Source of the DNA: Verrucomicrobiota bacterium
Lineage (GTDB): Bacteria; Verrucomicrobiota; Verrucomicrobiia; Limisphaerales; J093
Reading direction: 5' to 3'
NCBI GenBank assembly: GCA_016871715.1
Contig: VHCO01000042.1
Location: 1 to 40,420 of the forward strand
DNA length: 40,420 nt
Shown here: positions 19,301 through 25,320 of the stretch, piece after piece
How the letters are laid out: each line of letters opens with the position of its first letter
How positions within the stretch are numbered: position 1 is the stretch's first letter
Made by a program: the position numbers and the translations under genes
The notes under the pieces: generated by a model
What the model saw: only the letters and a program-made list of their open reading frames with translations
Told to the model about the DNA's origin: nothing
Database searches by the model: none

Positions 19301-19317
19301 CGCTTTTTACTCAACAT
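10381..19317 (-). CDS. Giant secreted subtilisin-like peptidase with P domain and 15 DUF11 repeats
   Basis: A 2978-residue protein with an N-terminal signal (basic start, then FWLGFLILATLGRASVQA). The S8 peptidase domain has its triad: Asp278 (GIWDVG), His307 (HATHVAGIVGG) and Ser501 (GTSMATPAVSG), with FAAGN for the oxyanion hole. Next come an Ig-like stretch, a proprotein-convertase P domain (PYLDDLRLELEHPDGT to TLQCWGLELSY), and a cadherin-like Big_9-type domain (GTLVYTPALGYIGPDRLTF). Fifteen DUF11 repeats of about 121 residues follow, and the C-terminal domain ends FYRLRKP. ATG 19317 is chosen because the signal follows it; ATG 19272 is possible. It likely acts at or outside the outer membrane as an adhesin, matrix protein or peptidase; its substrate is unknown. 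Confidence 0.9.
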   Translation of the reverse strand: MLSKKRRRPDCRREAMPVGGGFWLGFLILATLGRASVQAQDRPDRIRWDPGASGPAQPLALRAAPVRLVSEQFLGGGALGENLARAESRSTSPVETHLIVQFAGVPSPPQRRALEALGVRLLDYLPEGAFFARVPRGTDPNQLSALGVRWLGPIYPEDKLARSLRTGTVGPWALQPDGTARLRVSVFTDVTVEIAAAQLTAAGAALIEVAAERSLLTVDVAPGRIPELAQLDAMRWLEEIPPPAQPFVDGIRTNTQAEVVQVAPYGRSGAGVTVGIWDVGLADTNHTDLAGRLTIAETNSAEGVRAHATHVAGIVGGSGELSAAKGGYVRQWRGQAPAATLISWDTHNAVAEHKDAIENRHVAVSQNSWGVQIDAFFGNCNLYGDYNNDAPAFDRLVNGSLYGGRLNAVFAAGNARKNASTNGCAVGPYFTIGPPATAKNPLTVGAINSDDHSMTSFSSWGPLDDGRLKPDLVAPGAEVGGDHGIMSTTTGNQYSVLIGTSMATPAVSGAIALLLEEYRARLNDHAPRPCLVKALLLHTALDLDDATPWYNPGPDFASGYGRLQIRAALDQVRADGFLVGRVAHGEVATYTLPVPAGAPALKVTLAWDDVAAAENAAVALVNDLDLVVLDPLGQPHLPWTLDPVDPSAAAVRTRPDRLNVVEQVQLASPPLAGDWVVRVVGQNVPAGGAQSFALAYSPATIPQPALLEFERARFDDATAGDQDGAIDPGETIYQTVVVRHVDGPAVTAVTARLETESPGVRLLQTESAYPDFLPGTTRTNLTPFAYRVGRDIACGTTLHFRQILSSGLAQFTNHFSHVVGTLGVTNDTVRTFESGNVPQDIPDGGAVASKLTVATPGTIVDVNVSFRIDHPYLDDLRLELEHPDGTRVMLVRPFVLAGQNFGQGPCGDWNQRTRLDDQAPGPIRNGAAPFVGAFRPDDPLAVLHGKPVAGDWKLVVADTSLEDVGTLQCWGLELSYQQEGYTCQVFNRPPQAQGANLIVVHNQPLPLQLPAQDPDLDPLRFALLDLPAHGTVSGFDPATGTLVYTPALGYIGPDRLTFQVDDGLATTPLATVDLEVQEPRAELRLESTSIPATVVLGHDLAFTFAVRNAGPNAATSVRLVQSLSGPFTIVSAESTEAGVTVSEAGVTLGVNTIPVDGAVNLAVVVRPNDVGNVVSVTTVTANELDRNLTDNTVVAVSAANYAADLALTKTASAAQALVASPLTYQLEVANRGPHDATQVQLTDRLPDTLELLDVTLSQGTHTVADGAVSCDLGSLAAGTTALVTLRTVPRLAGQVTNTAHLTSPEFDLVPENNVAHVVTTVGLAADLAVTKTASHDPAILGQQLSYTVTVTNRGPNTATGVTLIEQVPAGTLFPSVEDSPATWIFDGTAFRGTLPDLAPNDGLAFRFHLIPPQPGILTNRALALAHQADPDPTNSAVTNLTHVRAAADLAVRKSADPSPAALNLPLRYTLTVDNLGPHEATGVRLTDRLPSGVAVLSAETTQGTVSVTDGVVTGALGAMRAGATAIVAVVVTPTELGLLTNLVQVAADEVDPHLADNAAEVTTDVRLDADLELALTATPDPVILGQEATFLFSIANRGPHPATNVRLQGQLPVVPGPSTAVASQGTATLAGDELTAQLGELAPGETATVRVTLTPAAAGDYQGSGTALAHETDLDPANNSAQASARVRPQADLALRKVAHQPTVLAGGQLTYTLAVTNQGPHAATGIVLTDPLPPGTALLSAAATQGTATQDQGIVQVALGDLAPGASATATLVVQPTLLGPLTNVAQVVALERDPAPHDNTAQAAVDVLPSADLALASEVLNPPVVLGRPFTILVRVTNRGPVVAADVSLLNSVGPGLVIESATATPGIPAVIGSLVTVAFGELVVGRTAELRVTLRPTAPGTWVNVATARSGLADPNAANNATVATGNVAQEANLAVAKTASTPTARVGDEVTYSVLLTNLGPATATAVTLTDRLPAELELLASETSQGSVQIDGPVVQFELGNLPVGTVATAVLRTRARAGGTLTNTVWAASAEADPDPTDNSASAVTAVQESADLTLTKTASNTVVGLDQSLRYTLTVTNQGPSRATALTLTDRLPDGVELATVTVSQGQHDASPGTVVAHLGELAPGATATLTVEVLARQLALLTNSAMVAAAQLDPNPADNAAEVVTEVRPQADLVLRAVATPESLLAGQNITYLLTVQNLGPSEATAVTLDALLGGGAAPASTRPSQGLVQADLPLLTWNVGSLPSGAEATLEAILQTAALGEYVHTAVVRAAELDPHTADNTAVSVNRVLPRIDLELTGLLQPSVVTVSNGVTCILLLRNIGPEAAPQTRVDLPLPPGVTMLAASLTQGTYTQADNSVQFAIGQLRVGAVASVAVSLLPTQPGSWPLTAEATAAGVDARPANNTFSARLTARALTDLAVTKQALPEPVYAGRDFTYTLVVTNLGPATATEVTLVDAFPDSLRIVSVAVPQGTYEVNAGVLTCRLGDLTVTGQLVITVVANPNSVGLIHNTVTVQSAEVDPAPANNTATTTTTVLTDADLKVTLSVHPDPVAVGATLTYTATVENLGPSPATRVLLVDVLPTTLAYVSASSSQGTVDFQAGVLTANLELLPVGASATVTLVATPLALGELTHSVAVNANEIDLKPGNNAATATVRVLPVADLALAKTADRPTAVVGQPLEYTLSVTNLGPDLAEGVVLQDPLPAGLTVLALAASQGTVTAQAGVVQADLGALPALSAAQVTVLVSPTAFGTVTNTASLTAQVIDPVPANDLASLPTLIYPEADLLVQLTASPDPVLIHNKATHAISVVNRGAQPVPAVSVLAAFSLNVDLLSASVSQGNARIEPPGVVCDLGNLPPGATASATIVVKANTLAPVICQATAHSPATGPNNPNLTARTEIRVVATPTLVTERSGNRFDLIWPATANDFLLESTDDLAQPEWIEVRNPRVLVGDQVTVTLKLSGPGRFYRLRKP
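10620..16085 (-). repeat. Fifteen tandem DUF11-encoding repeats
   Basis: Each unit is about 364 bases (121 residues) and opens with a variant of ADLALTKTA, followed by a VTNLGPxxAT motif, LTDRLP, a turn such as SQGT, LGxLAPG, and a closing PxNNTA motif. Fifteen openings can be counted, from AELRLES near 16085 to EADLLVQL near 10960. Units have diverged considerably from one another, so the array is old rather than freshly expanded. DUF11 folds as an Ig-like beta-sandwich and usually forms stalks in large surface proteins. Confidence 0.85.
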
Positions 19318-19438
19318 GGTGGTAGCCGCAGGTGCGGAAATCCCGCCGGGCAAGGGACTTGATGACTCCCCCGCGTTCCGCCTGACCCGGCTCGCCCAAA
19401 ACGGATTCGCCTTCCTGCACCGATCAACAAGTAGCAAG

Positions 19439-19467
19439 TTGAGAGCCAGATTCAGCTTGTTTGCAAT
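19439..19467 (+). promoter_or_regulatory. Candidate promoter of the glucoamylase-like gene
   Basis: TTGAGA (19439-19444) and TGCAAT (19462-19467) are spaced by 17 bases, putting a transcript start about 19 bases before the ATG at 19493. Both boxes match 4 of 6 consensus positions. The 175-base divergent gap must also hold the promoter of the giant gene on the other strand, for which no clear candidate was seen. Confidence 0.3.
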
Positions 19468-19492
19468 CCTGAAATCGCCCCACCCTGCCCCG

Positions 19493-21313
19493 ATGCAGCC
19501 CGCGCAACCCGGCGCTCTTCCCAGCTTCAAGCCGCTGCCTGGCAACAGGCCGGATGCCCCCCACCTTGACGCCCGGCGGCGCGATGGATCAACCCGGCGG
19601 GGAGAGGGGCGACGCGCGAGCATCGGGTTGGGGGCGGCTTCGGCGTTTGGGTTGGCGGCATCACTCGCCCTCGCCGCCGTGCCGGGCCTTGGCGCGGACT
19701 CGGGGCAGGCCCCGCGGTTGGACGTTGGGGTAGCGGCCTCCGGTGACGCCGGTGCGCCGCGATCGGTCAGCGCGTCGCCGGGGGCCGACCCTGACGTGGG
19801 GGCGGCTTGGTGGGCGCCGGTGGCCCGCGCGGGAGACGCGAGTGTGACGCTGCATTGGGCTGCGCCCAGCCTGGATGCGCTTAAGGGATATGAGGTGCAT
19901 CGAGGGACGGAGTTGGACGGCCCGTTTCACCGCATAACCCCGGGCCCGTTGGGGCAGCGCCACTTCGCCGATCTGACGGTCACTAATGGCGTCACCTATT
20001 ACTACGTGGTGCGCGCTATCGGCTTTCCAGAGGTGACGCTCGCGGCGCCGGCGATCTCGGCCACACCGCGGCCCTTCTCGAGCGACGCCGAGTTTCTCGA
20101 GTTGCTGCAGGCGACCGCCTTCGACTATTTCTGGTTCGAGGCGAATCCCGCCAACGGTCTGGTGCGCGATCGGAGCACGCCAGATTCGTTTTGCAGCATC
20201 GCGGCTGTTGGGTTTGGTTTGACGGCGATCGGCATTGGGATCGACCACGGCTGGATTAGCCGCATCGCGGGTCGCGACCGCACACGGGCGACGCTCGAGA
20301 CCTTTTGGGAACAGCCTCAGGGGCCCGAGTCGAGCGGCGCGATCGGGTACCGGGGTTGGTTCTACCACTTTCTGGATCTGGACCGGGCAACCCGCTTCCA
20401 GCAAGTCGAGTTATCCTCGATCGATACGGGGTTATTGCTGGCAGGGGTCATCTTCGCGCGCGAGTACTTCGCTGCGACGGACCCTGTCGAAGGCGAGATC
20501 CGCGCGTTGGCGAACGCTCTCTTGGCGCGAGTGGACTGGGGTTGGATGCTCGCTGGGGGTAGCCTTCTGAGCATGGGTTGGCACCCGGAGCGAGGCTTTA
20601 TCGAGCACCGCTGGATTGGCTACAACGAGGCGATGATCCTTTACGTGCTGGGTTTGGGGGCCAGCCGCGACCCGCTGCCGGCGACGTGTTGGGAGGCTTG
20701 GACGCGCGGGTATCGCTGGGAGACCCACTACGGTCAGTCTTTCGTTGTGTTTCCGCCCCTCTTCGGTCACCAGTACTCGCACTGTTGGATCGATTTCCGG
20801 GGTCGGACCGACGCGTTCTTGCGGGCCCGGGGCATCGATTACTTCGAGAACTCGCGCCGCGCCACGCTCGCTCAGCGGGCCTACGCGATCGCGAATCCGC
20901 GCGGGCACCCGGGCTACGGCCCGTGGGTTTGGGGGTTGACGGCTTGCGATGGGCCGGGCCTGCCCAGCACGTTGGGCTACCGGGCACGCGGCGCGCCGCC
21001 GCCGGAGAACGACGACGGCACCCTTGCGCCGACGGCTGTGGGCGGTTCGCTGCCGTTTGCCCCGGAGGTTTGTCTGCCCACGCTACGTCACTTGTACGAC
21101 CAATACCGTGCGCAGCTCTGGACCGCCTATGGATTTCGCGACGCTTTCAATCTGCGGGTCGGCTGGTGGGACCCGGACGTGCTGGGGATCGACCAGGGCC
21201 CCATGTTGCTGATGGCGGAGAATCACCGGACCGGTCGGGTATGGCGCCGGTTCATGCAGGCGCCGGAGGTTCAACGCGGCTTGGCGCGAGCCGGCTTTGG
21301 CCCGACCGACTGA
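19493..21313 (+). CDS. Secreted glucoamylase-like glycoside hydrolase (PF10091/GH144-type)
   Basis: A 606-residue protein with a long basic start and a hydrophobic Ala/Leu segment (about 45-66) ending near GADSGQ, a likely signal peptide. A fibronectin III-like domain (VTLHWAAPSLDALKGYEVHR, about 115-200) precedes the catalytic region, which has hallmarks of the glucoamylase-like family: FLELLQATAFDYFW, GYRGWFYHFLDL, SSIDTGLLLAGVIFAREYF, YNEAMILYVLGLG and WVWGLTACDGPG. GH144 members are beta-1,2-glucanases, but substrate cannot be read from sequence. The true start is uncertain: ATG 19493 gives an unusually long pre-signal region, and a TTG nearer the hydrophobic segment is possible. It is transcribed divergently from the giant peptidase. 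Confidence 0.85.
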   Translation: MQPAQPGALPSFKPLPGNRPDAPHLDARRRDGSTRRGEGRRASIGLGAASAFGLAASLALAAVPGLGADSGQAPRLDVGVAASGDAGAPRSVSASPGADPDVGAAWWAPVARAGDASVTLHWAAPSLDALKGYEVHRGTELDGPFHRITPGPLGQRHFADLTVTNGVTYYYVVRAIGFPEVTLAAPAISATPRPFSSDAEFLELLQATAFDYFWFEANPANGLVRDRSTPDSFCSIAAVGFGLTAIGIGIDHGWISRIAGRDRTRATLETFWEQPQGPESSGAIGYRGWFYHFLDLDRATRFQQVELSSIDTGLLLAGVIFAREYFAATDPVEGEIRALANALLARVDWGWMLAGGSLLSMGWHPERGFIEHRWIGYNEAMILYVLGLGASRDPLPATCWEAWTRGYRWETHYGQSFVVFPPLFGHQYSHCWIDFRGRTDAFLRARGIDYFENSRRATLAQRAYAIANPRGHPGYGPWVWGLTACDGPGLPSTLGYRARGAPPPENDDGTLAPTAVGGSLPFAPEVCLPTLRHLYDQYRAQLWTAYGFRDAFNLRVGWWDPDVLGIDQGPMLLMAENHRTGRVWRRFMQAPEVQRGLARAGFGPTD

Positions 21314-21321
21314 GGGGGGCA

Positions 21322-22890
21322 TCACTTGGCGAACTCGACACAGCGGGTCTCGCGGACGACGGTGACGCGGATCTGGCCGGGGTATTGGAGATCGTTTTCG
21401 ACCTTGCGGGCGATATTCCGCGCCATCACGTAGGCTTGGTCGTCATCGACCTCGGTGGGGCGCACGATGACGCGCAGCTCGCGGCCGGCCTGGACGGCGT
21501 AACATTTCTCGACCCCGGGGAAGGTCGCGCCGATTTGTTCCAGCCGCTCGAGTCGTTTGAGGTAAGTCTCCATCGATTCGGAGCGGGCGCCGGGTCGGGA
21601 GGCGCTGATCGCGTCGGCGGCGCTGATCAAGATCCCGAGCACGCTGGTGTGCGGCACCTCATCGTGGTGCGCAGCCACGCCGTTGATGACCTCCTCCGAC
21701 TCGCCGTAGCGGCGCACGATGTCCGCGCCGACCGCCGCGTGGGAGCCTTCGATCTCCTGGTCGACTGCCTTGCCGATGTCATGCAGCAGGCCGATGCGCT
21801 TGGCGGTCAGGACATCGACGCCGAGCTCGGCCGCCAGCACGCCGGCCAACTGCGCGACTTCGATCGAGTGGTCCAGGATGTTCTGGGCGAAACTGCGCCG
21901 GAAACGGAGCCTCCCGAGCAGGCGCACCAACTCGACGTGCAGGGGGGGCAGGCCGACCTTGAACACGGCTTCCTCGCCGATGCGCGTGACGGTTTCCTCC
22001 ATTTCCTGGTTCACGCGGGCGACGACCTCTTCGATGCGGGTGGGATGAATCCGGCCGTCGAGGATCAGACGTTCCATGGCCTGGCGAGCCACCTCGCGTC
22101 GCACCGGATCGAATCCGGAGAGGACGACCGCGTGGGGCGTGTCATCGATCAGCACCGTCACGCCGGTCAGGGCCTCGAAGGCGCGGATGTTGCGCCCTTC
22201 CCGCCCGATAATGCGGCCTTTGAGATCGTCTCCGTTGAGGGCCACGGTCGAGGTGGTCGTTTCGAAGGTGTGTTCGCTGGCGCAGCGTTGGATGGCGAGG
22301 CTGATCAAGCGCCGCGCCTCCTCGTCGCCGCGCGCCTTGGCCTCGCCCACAATCCGGCGAGTCAGTTCCCCGGCATCTTTGCGCGCCTCCGCCTCGGCTT
22401 CTTTGAGCACCAGCGCGCGGGCCTCGACCTGGGTCAGGTGCGCGAGCCGCTCGATCCGTTCGCGCCGCTGGACCAGGAGCGCGTCGGCTTGGTTCTGACG
22501 CGCGGCAAGTTCGGTGTGTTGCCGTTGGAGTTCGACCTGTTGATCCCGCAGATTACGCTCGCGTTCGACCAACCCTTCCAGTTGGCGGTTAATGAGCGCC
22601 TCCCGCTCGGTCAAACGTTCCTGCGAGGCAGCCAGGGTCCGACCGCGCTCCGCGAGGGCCGTGTCCGATTGGCGGCGGAGGGCGAGGGCCTCCTCCTCGG
22701 CGGCGAGTCGGGCTTCGCGCCGAAGGGTCTCGGCCTGGCGCGCCGCGTCGGCCAGCAGTTGACTTCGCTGGCCTTCGCCTTGTTGGGTTCGCTTCCGCTC
22801 CCTCCAGCTCCACATGAGAAAGCCGAGCACGGCACCGAGCAGCAAGCCCAAGCTGGTCTCGGCCCACGGTAACACAGCCAGCAGCTTCAT
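21322..22890 (-). CDS. rny: Ribonuclease Y
   Basis: RNase Y is a membrane-anchored endoribonuclease that initiates mRNA decay. The 522 residues match the family length. It has an N-terminal membrane helix (about 10-28), a long coiled coil rich in Glu/Arg/Ala/Gln (about 30-200), a KH domain (LKGRIIGREGRNIRAFE), and an HD hydrolase domain with NILDHSIEVAQLAG and His370-Asp371 in LLHDIGKA. It ends EFAK. ATG 22890 is used because the membrane segment starts there. The gene begins 2 bases after the 5-FCL stop, so fcl and rny are probably one transcript with rarA. Confidence 0.97.
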   Translation of the reverse strand: MKLLAVLPWAETSLGLLLGAVLGFLMWSWRERKRTQQGEGQRSQLLADAARQAETLRREARLAAEEEALALRRQSDTALAERGRTLAASQERLTEREALINRQLEGLVERERNLRDQQVELQRQHTELAARQNQADALLVQRRERIERLAHLTQVEARALVLKEAEAEARKDAGELTRRIVGEAKARGDEEARRLISLAIQRCASEHTFETTTSTVALNGDDLKGRIIGREGRNIRAFEALTGVTVLIDDTPHAVVLSGFDPVRREVARQAMERLILDGRIHPTRIEEVVARVNQEMEETVTRIGEEAVFKVGLPPLHVELVRLLGRLRFRRSFAQNILDHSIEVAQLAGVLAAELGVDVLTAKRIGLLHDIGKAVDQEIEGSHAAVGADIVRRYGESEEVINGVAAHHDEVPHTSVLGILISAADAISASRPGARSESMETYLKRLERLEQIGATFPGVEKCYAVQAGRELRVIVRPTEVDDDQAYVMARNIARKVENDLQYPGQIRVTVVRETRCVEFAK

Positions 22891-22892
22891 CT

Positions 22893-23504
22893 TCAAACCG
22901 CGCGCGGCCTGCAGGCAAGCCAGCGCGTCGGCGTCAAGAGGCAATCTAAAGTTTGGTCGTGCGGCCCCGCGGGCAGCCTGGGCACAATCTGCCAGTCCAT
23001 CGCTACCCCGCAACGGAGGCCGGTCACGGAGGCCAAGAGCCGGTCGTAATAGCCTTTGCCCCGACCCAGCCGGCGCCCCGCAACGTCGAAGCCTAAGCCA
23101 GGGACCAGCGCCAAGTCCAGAGCCTTTAACGGGATGGTCGGGCAGGATGGCCTAGGCTCCTCGATGCCCCGGTGCCCCGGCGCCACCTCTGCCGCCCAAT
23201 CCGCGACTCGAGCCGCTTCGTACTCGCCGCGCTGGGCGTCAAAGCGAGGCAGGGCCACGCGCACTCCGCGTCCGAGGGCTTCCCACACGACGGGCCGCAA
23301 GTCCAGCTCGTCGTCGAGCGCAGCATACAAGAGGATGCAGGTCGCCTGCTGCCACTCCGGTTGCTGCCGGAGCCGGGCGCCGGCGCGCTCTGAGGCCGCG
23401 GCGCGTTCTGCGGATGTCACTTCTTGGGCGTGGGCCCGGAAGCGGCGGCGCCAAGCGCGCTTGTCCTCGACCAACGCGCGAGCCGGGTCGATCTCAGGGG
23501 TCAT
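22893..23504 (-). CDS. 5-formyltetrahydrofolate cyclo-ligase family protein
   Basis: This enzyme converts 5-formyl-THF to 5,10-methenyl-THF with ATP, returning a storage folate to one-carbon metabolism. The 203-residue protein has the expected length. The N-terminus KRAWRRRFRAHAQEVTSAER, the central LVPGLGFDVAGRRLGRGKGYYDR (about 133-155, ATP/substrate loop, quoted here as LGRGKGYYDR) and the late IVPRLPAGPHDQTLD match the family. The ATG overlaps the rarA stop by 4 bases (23501-23504), implying coupling. In many bacteria this gene is linked to 6S RNA; no 6S gene directly adjoins it here. Confidence 0.93.
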   Translation of the reverse strand: MTPEIDPARALVEDKRAWRRRFRAHAQEVTSAERAAASERAGARLRQQPEWQQATCILLYAALDDELDLRPVVWEALGRGVRVALPRFDAQRGEYEAARVADWAAEVAPGHRGIEEPRPSCPTIPLKALDLALVPGLGFDVAGRRLGRGKGYYDRLLASVTGLRCGVAMDWQIVPRLPAGPHDQTLDCLLTPTRWLACRPRAV

Positions 23505-24898
23505 GGGTGGGCAGGGGAGGTTGTGGCGGCGGGTTTGGACGCATCCAGTTTGGCGCGCCACTGGTCGAGGCGTTCCTTGATCTTCCGCTCGACGCCCTGT
23601 TCGGTGGGCTGATAGTAATGCCGGATGGCGCCCAAGTAATCTTGCGCCACGAAATGTCCCGGGTGGTCGTGTGCGTAGTCGTACCCTTGGCCGTGGCCCA
23701 AACGCTCGGCGCCGCGGTAGCTGGCATCCCGCAAGTGGTTGGGTACCGTCAGGGTGCGCCCACTGCGGATGTCCGCCAGGGCGGCGTCGATGGCGCGGTA
23801 GGCGCTGTTGCTCTTGTGGGCGGTGGCGACGTAGATCGCCGCTTCCGCCAGGGGGATACGCGCCTCCGGCCAACCGACGAATTCCGAAGCGGCCCACGCC
23901 GCCTGGGCCAGCACCAAGGCCATGGGGTCTGCCAGACCCACGTCTTCAGCCGCGCAGATGATGATCCGGCGAGCGATGAACCGCGGGTCTTCCCCCGCGT
24001 GGATCATTTTGGCTAGCCAGTACAGGGCCGCGTCCGGATCCCCGCCCCGCATCGACTTGATGAACGCCGAGATCGTGTCGTAGTGGGCATCGCCGTCGGC
24101 GTCGTACACGATGGCCTTGCGCTGAATGCTCTGTTCGGCCTCGGCCAGGTCTAGGCGAATCCGGCCCGCCGCGTCGGGGGGTGTTGTGAGCGCGGCAAGT
24201 TCGAGCGCGTTGAGGGCTTTGCGGGCGTCGCCGTCGGCGGTCCGCGCCCAGTGTTGGAGCGCGGCCTCCGCCACCTCGAGCCTGAGGTGACCCAAGCCGC
24301 GCTCTGCATCCACCACGGCCCGGCGCATCAGTTGGCCCAAGTCTTCCTCGCGCAGCGGGACGAGCTCGAAGATTTGCGAGCGCGACACCAGCGGCGCGTT
24401 GACGAAGAAACAGGGGTTATGGGTCGTGGCCCCAATCAAGCGCACCACTCCGCTTTCGACCTCGGGCAACAACAGGTCCTGCTGCGCTTTGTTGAAGCGG
24501 TGGATTTCGTCGATGAAGAGGATGGTGAACTGTCCGGCATTGGCCAGGCGATGGCTCGCCAAGGCCAACTCCCGCCGCAGGTCCGCCACGTTCGACTCGA
24601 CGCCGCTGAGCCGGACGAAACGCGAGCGGGTTTGCGTGGCGATCACCTGGGCCAACGAGGTCTTGCCGGTCCCGGGCGGGCCATAGAAGAGCAGGGATTG
24701 GATCCGATCCGCCTCGATCGCTCGGCGCAGGAGTTGGCCCGGGCCCAACAGGTGCTGTTGCCCAACGTATTCGGTCAAATCGCGGGGCCGCATCCGGGCC
24801 GCCAGCGGCGCCGCCCGATCGGCGCGCGGGGCGGCTTCGGGCGGGTCCGCAGCGGGTGCGGCGCCTTGGGTGTGGCCGAACAGGTCGTCCTGTGCCAT
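23501..24898 (-). CDS. rarA: Replication-associated recombination protein RarA (MgsA, AAA+ ATPase)
   Basis: RarA is a clamp-loader-like AAA+ ATPase that acts at stalled replication forks. The 465-residue protein shows MRPRDLTEYVGQQHLL, Walker A GPPGTGKT (73-80), Walker B LFIDEIHRFNK with Asp130-Glu131, sensor 1 IGATTHNPCF, and the family-specific C-terminal domain with SAFIKSMRGGDPDAALYWLA and GYDYAHDHPGHFVAQDYL. ATG 24898 starts the usual MAQDDLFG-like N-terminus; upstream in-frame residues show no similarity and lie in a structured leader. It is the first gene of a rarA-fcl-rny unit. Confidence 0.96.
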   Translation of the reverse strand: MAQDDLFGHTQGAAPAADPPEAAPRADRAAPLAARMRPRDLTEYVGQQHLLGPGQLLRRAIEADRIQSLLFYGPPGTGKTSLAQVIATQTRSRFVRLSGVESNVADLRRELALASHRLANAGQFTILFIDEIHRFNKAQQDLLLPEVESGVVRLIGATTHNPCFFVNAPLVSRSQIFELVPLREEDLGQLMRRAVVDAERGLGHLRLEVAEAALQHWARTADGDARKALNALELAALTTPPDAAGRIRLDLAEAEQSIQRKAIVYDADGDAHYDTISAFIKSMRGGDPDAALYWLAKMIHAGEDPRFIARRIIICAAEDVGLADPMALVLAQAAWAASEFVGWPEARIPLAEAAIYVATAHKSNSAYRAIDAALADIRSGRTLTVPNHLRDASYRGAERLGHGQGYDYAHDHPGHFVAQDYLGAIRHYYQPTEQGVERKIKERLDQWRAKLDASKPAATTSPAHP

Positions 24899-24937
24899 GG
24901 GCGGCAAGCTAGCCGAGACGGCGGGGACTACCCAACC

Positions 24938-24983
24938 AAAAAAAAGAACCCCGCCACATGCCGTGTGTAACAGTTCCTTTGAA
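24938..24983 (-). terminator. Possible intrinsic terminator ahead of rarA
   Basis: Read on the minus strand, AAAGGAAC and GTTCTTTT can pair (one G-U) around an inner CACA/TGTG stem, and the sequence continues into a run of nine T (24938-24946). This is the layout of an intrinsic terminator, with the A-rich side pairing into the T-run. It may end a small RNA or attenuate rarA. A separate 7-bp inverted repeat, GGCGGGG/CCCCGCC (24920-24926, 24949-24955), spans the T-run and could form a competing structure. Confidence 0.35.
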
Positions 24984-25203
24984 CTACTTAGAAACAAGTG
25001 GAACCCCACTTGATGGCTTTCGACTTCCAGCAAAGGCCTGTCGGCCACCATCCGGTGTTCGGGCTCCTGACTTACTCGACTACGGTTCAAGGACTACGTT
25101 TCTGATCACGAGCAAAGGCAGGGTAAAGCCAGGTCGCATTCGCCGATGCCAAAGAACGATTCCGACATGCTCCCATCCGCCAATCCGGCGACGCTATTTT
25201 CTA
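24938..25203 (-). ncRNA. Candidate structured RNA or long leader upstream of rarA
   Basis: The 422 bases between the rarA start and the accD stop hold no credible gene but do hold structure on the minus strand. Hairpins include CAAGTGG/CCACTTG (24995-25012, 7 bp, 4-base loop), AGTTC/GAACT (24972-24985), GGCC/GGCC (25035-25046) and GCAT/ATGC near 25133. A promoter-like pair lies at 25210-25238 and a T9-containing terminator-like end near 24938, which together would bound a transcript of about 265 nt. 6S RNA is known to lie near rarA in some Gram-positive bacteria, but I do not recognise a 6S consensus here. The identity is open. Confidence 0.35.
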
Positions 25204-25209
25204 GAGCCG

Positions 25210-25238
25210 GTTATCGACGAACCGGGGCTGTGGCTCAA
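25210..25238 (-). promoter_or_regulatory. Candidate promoter for the rarA leader/ncRNA
   Basis: On the minus strand TTGAGC (25238-25233) and GATAAC (25215-25210) are spaced by 17 bases, each matching 4 of 6 consensus positions. The predicted start near 25203 is about 305 bases before the rarA ATG, so any rarA transcript from here would have a long untranslated leader. Confidence 0.35.
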
Positions 25239-25240
25239 GC

Positions 25241-25302
25241 GAAAAAAGGCGAAAAAAATCGTCCCGACAGCAGCGCCTGGCCAGCTTCCCGCTCTGCAAC
25301 CG
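25241..25302 (-). terminator. Possible terminator after accD
   Basis: Just downstream of the accD stop, the minus strand has GC-rich sequence with short inverted repeats (GCAAC/GTTGC around 25297-25309, a CTGGCCAG palindrome near 25279) followed by T7 and T6 runs (25253-25259, 25243-25248). The T-runs fit termination, but the stem is not well formed, so this is weak. Confidence 0.25.
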
Positions 25303-25320
25303 AGTTGCTTCGAGCGCGGC

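Noticed and set aside
24899-25090. N-terminal extension of RarA to 25090
   Set aside because: The extra 64 residues have no similarity to RarA and overlap the hairpins and T-run of the structured leader.
24938-25203. Calling the candidate RNA 6S RNA (ssrS)
   Set aside because: The genomic context is suggestive, but I could not find the long closing stem and central bubble sequence with confidence, so only a generic candidate RNA is reported.
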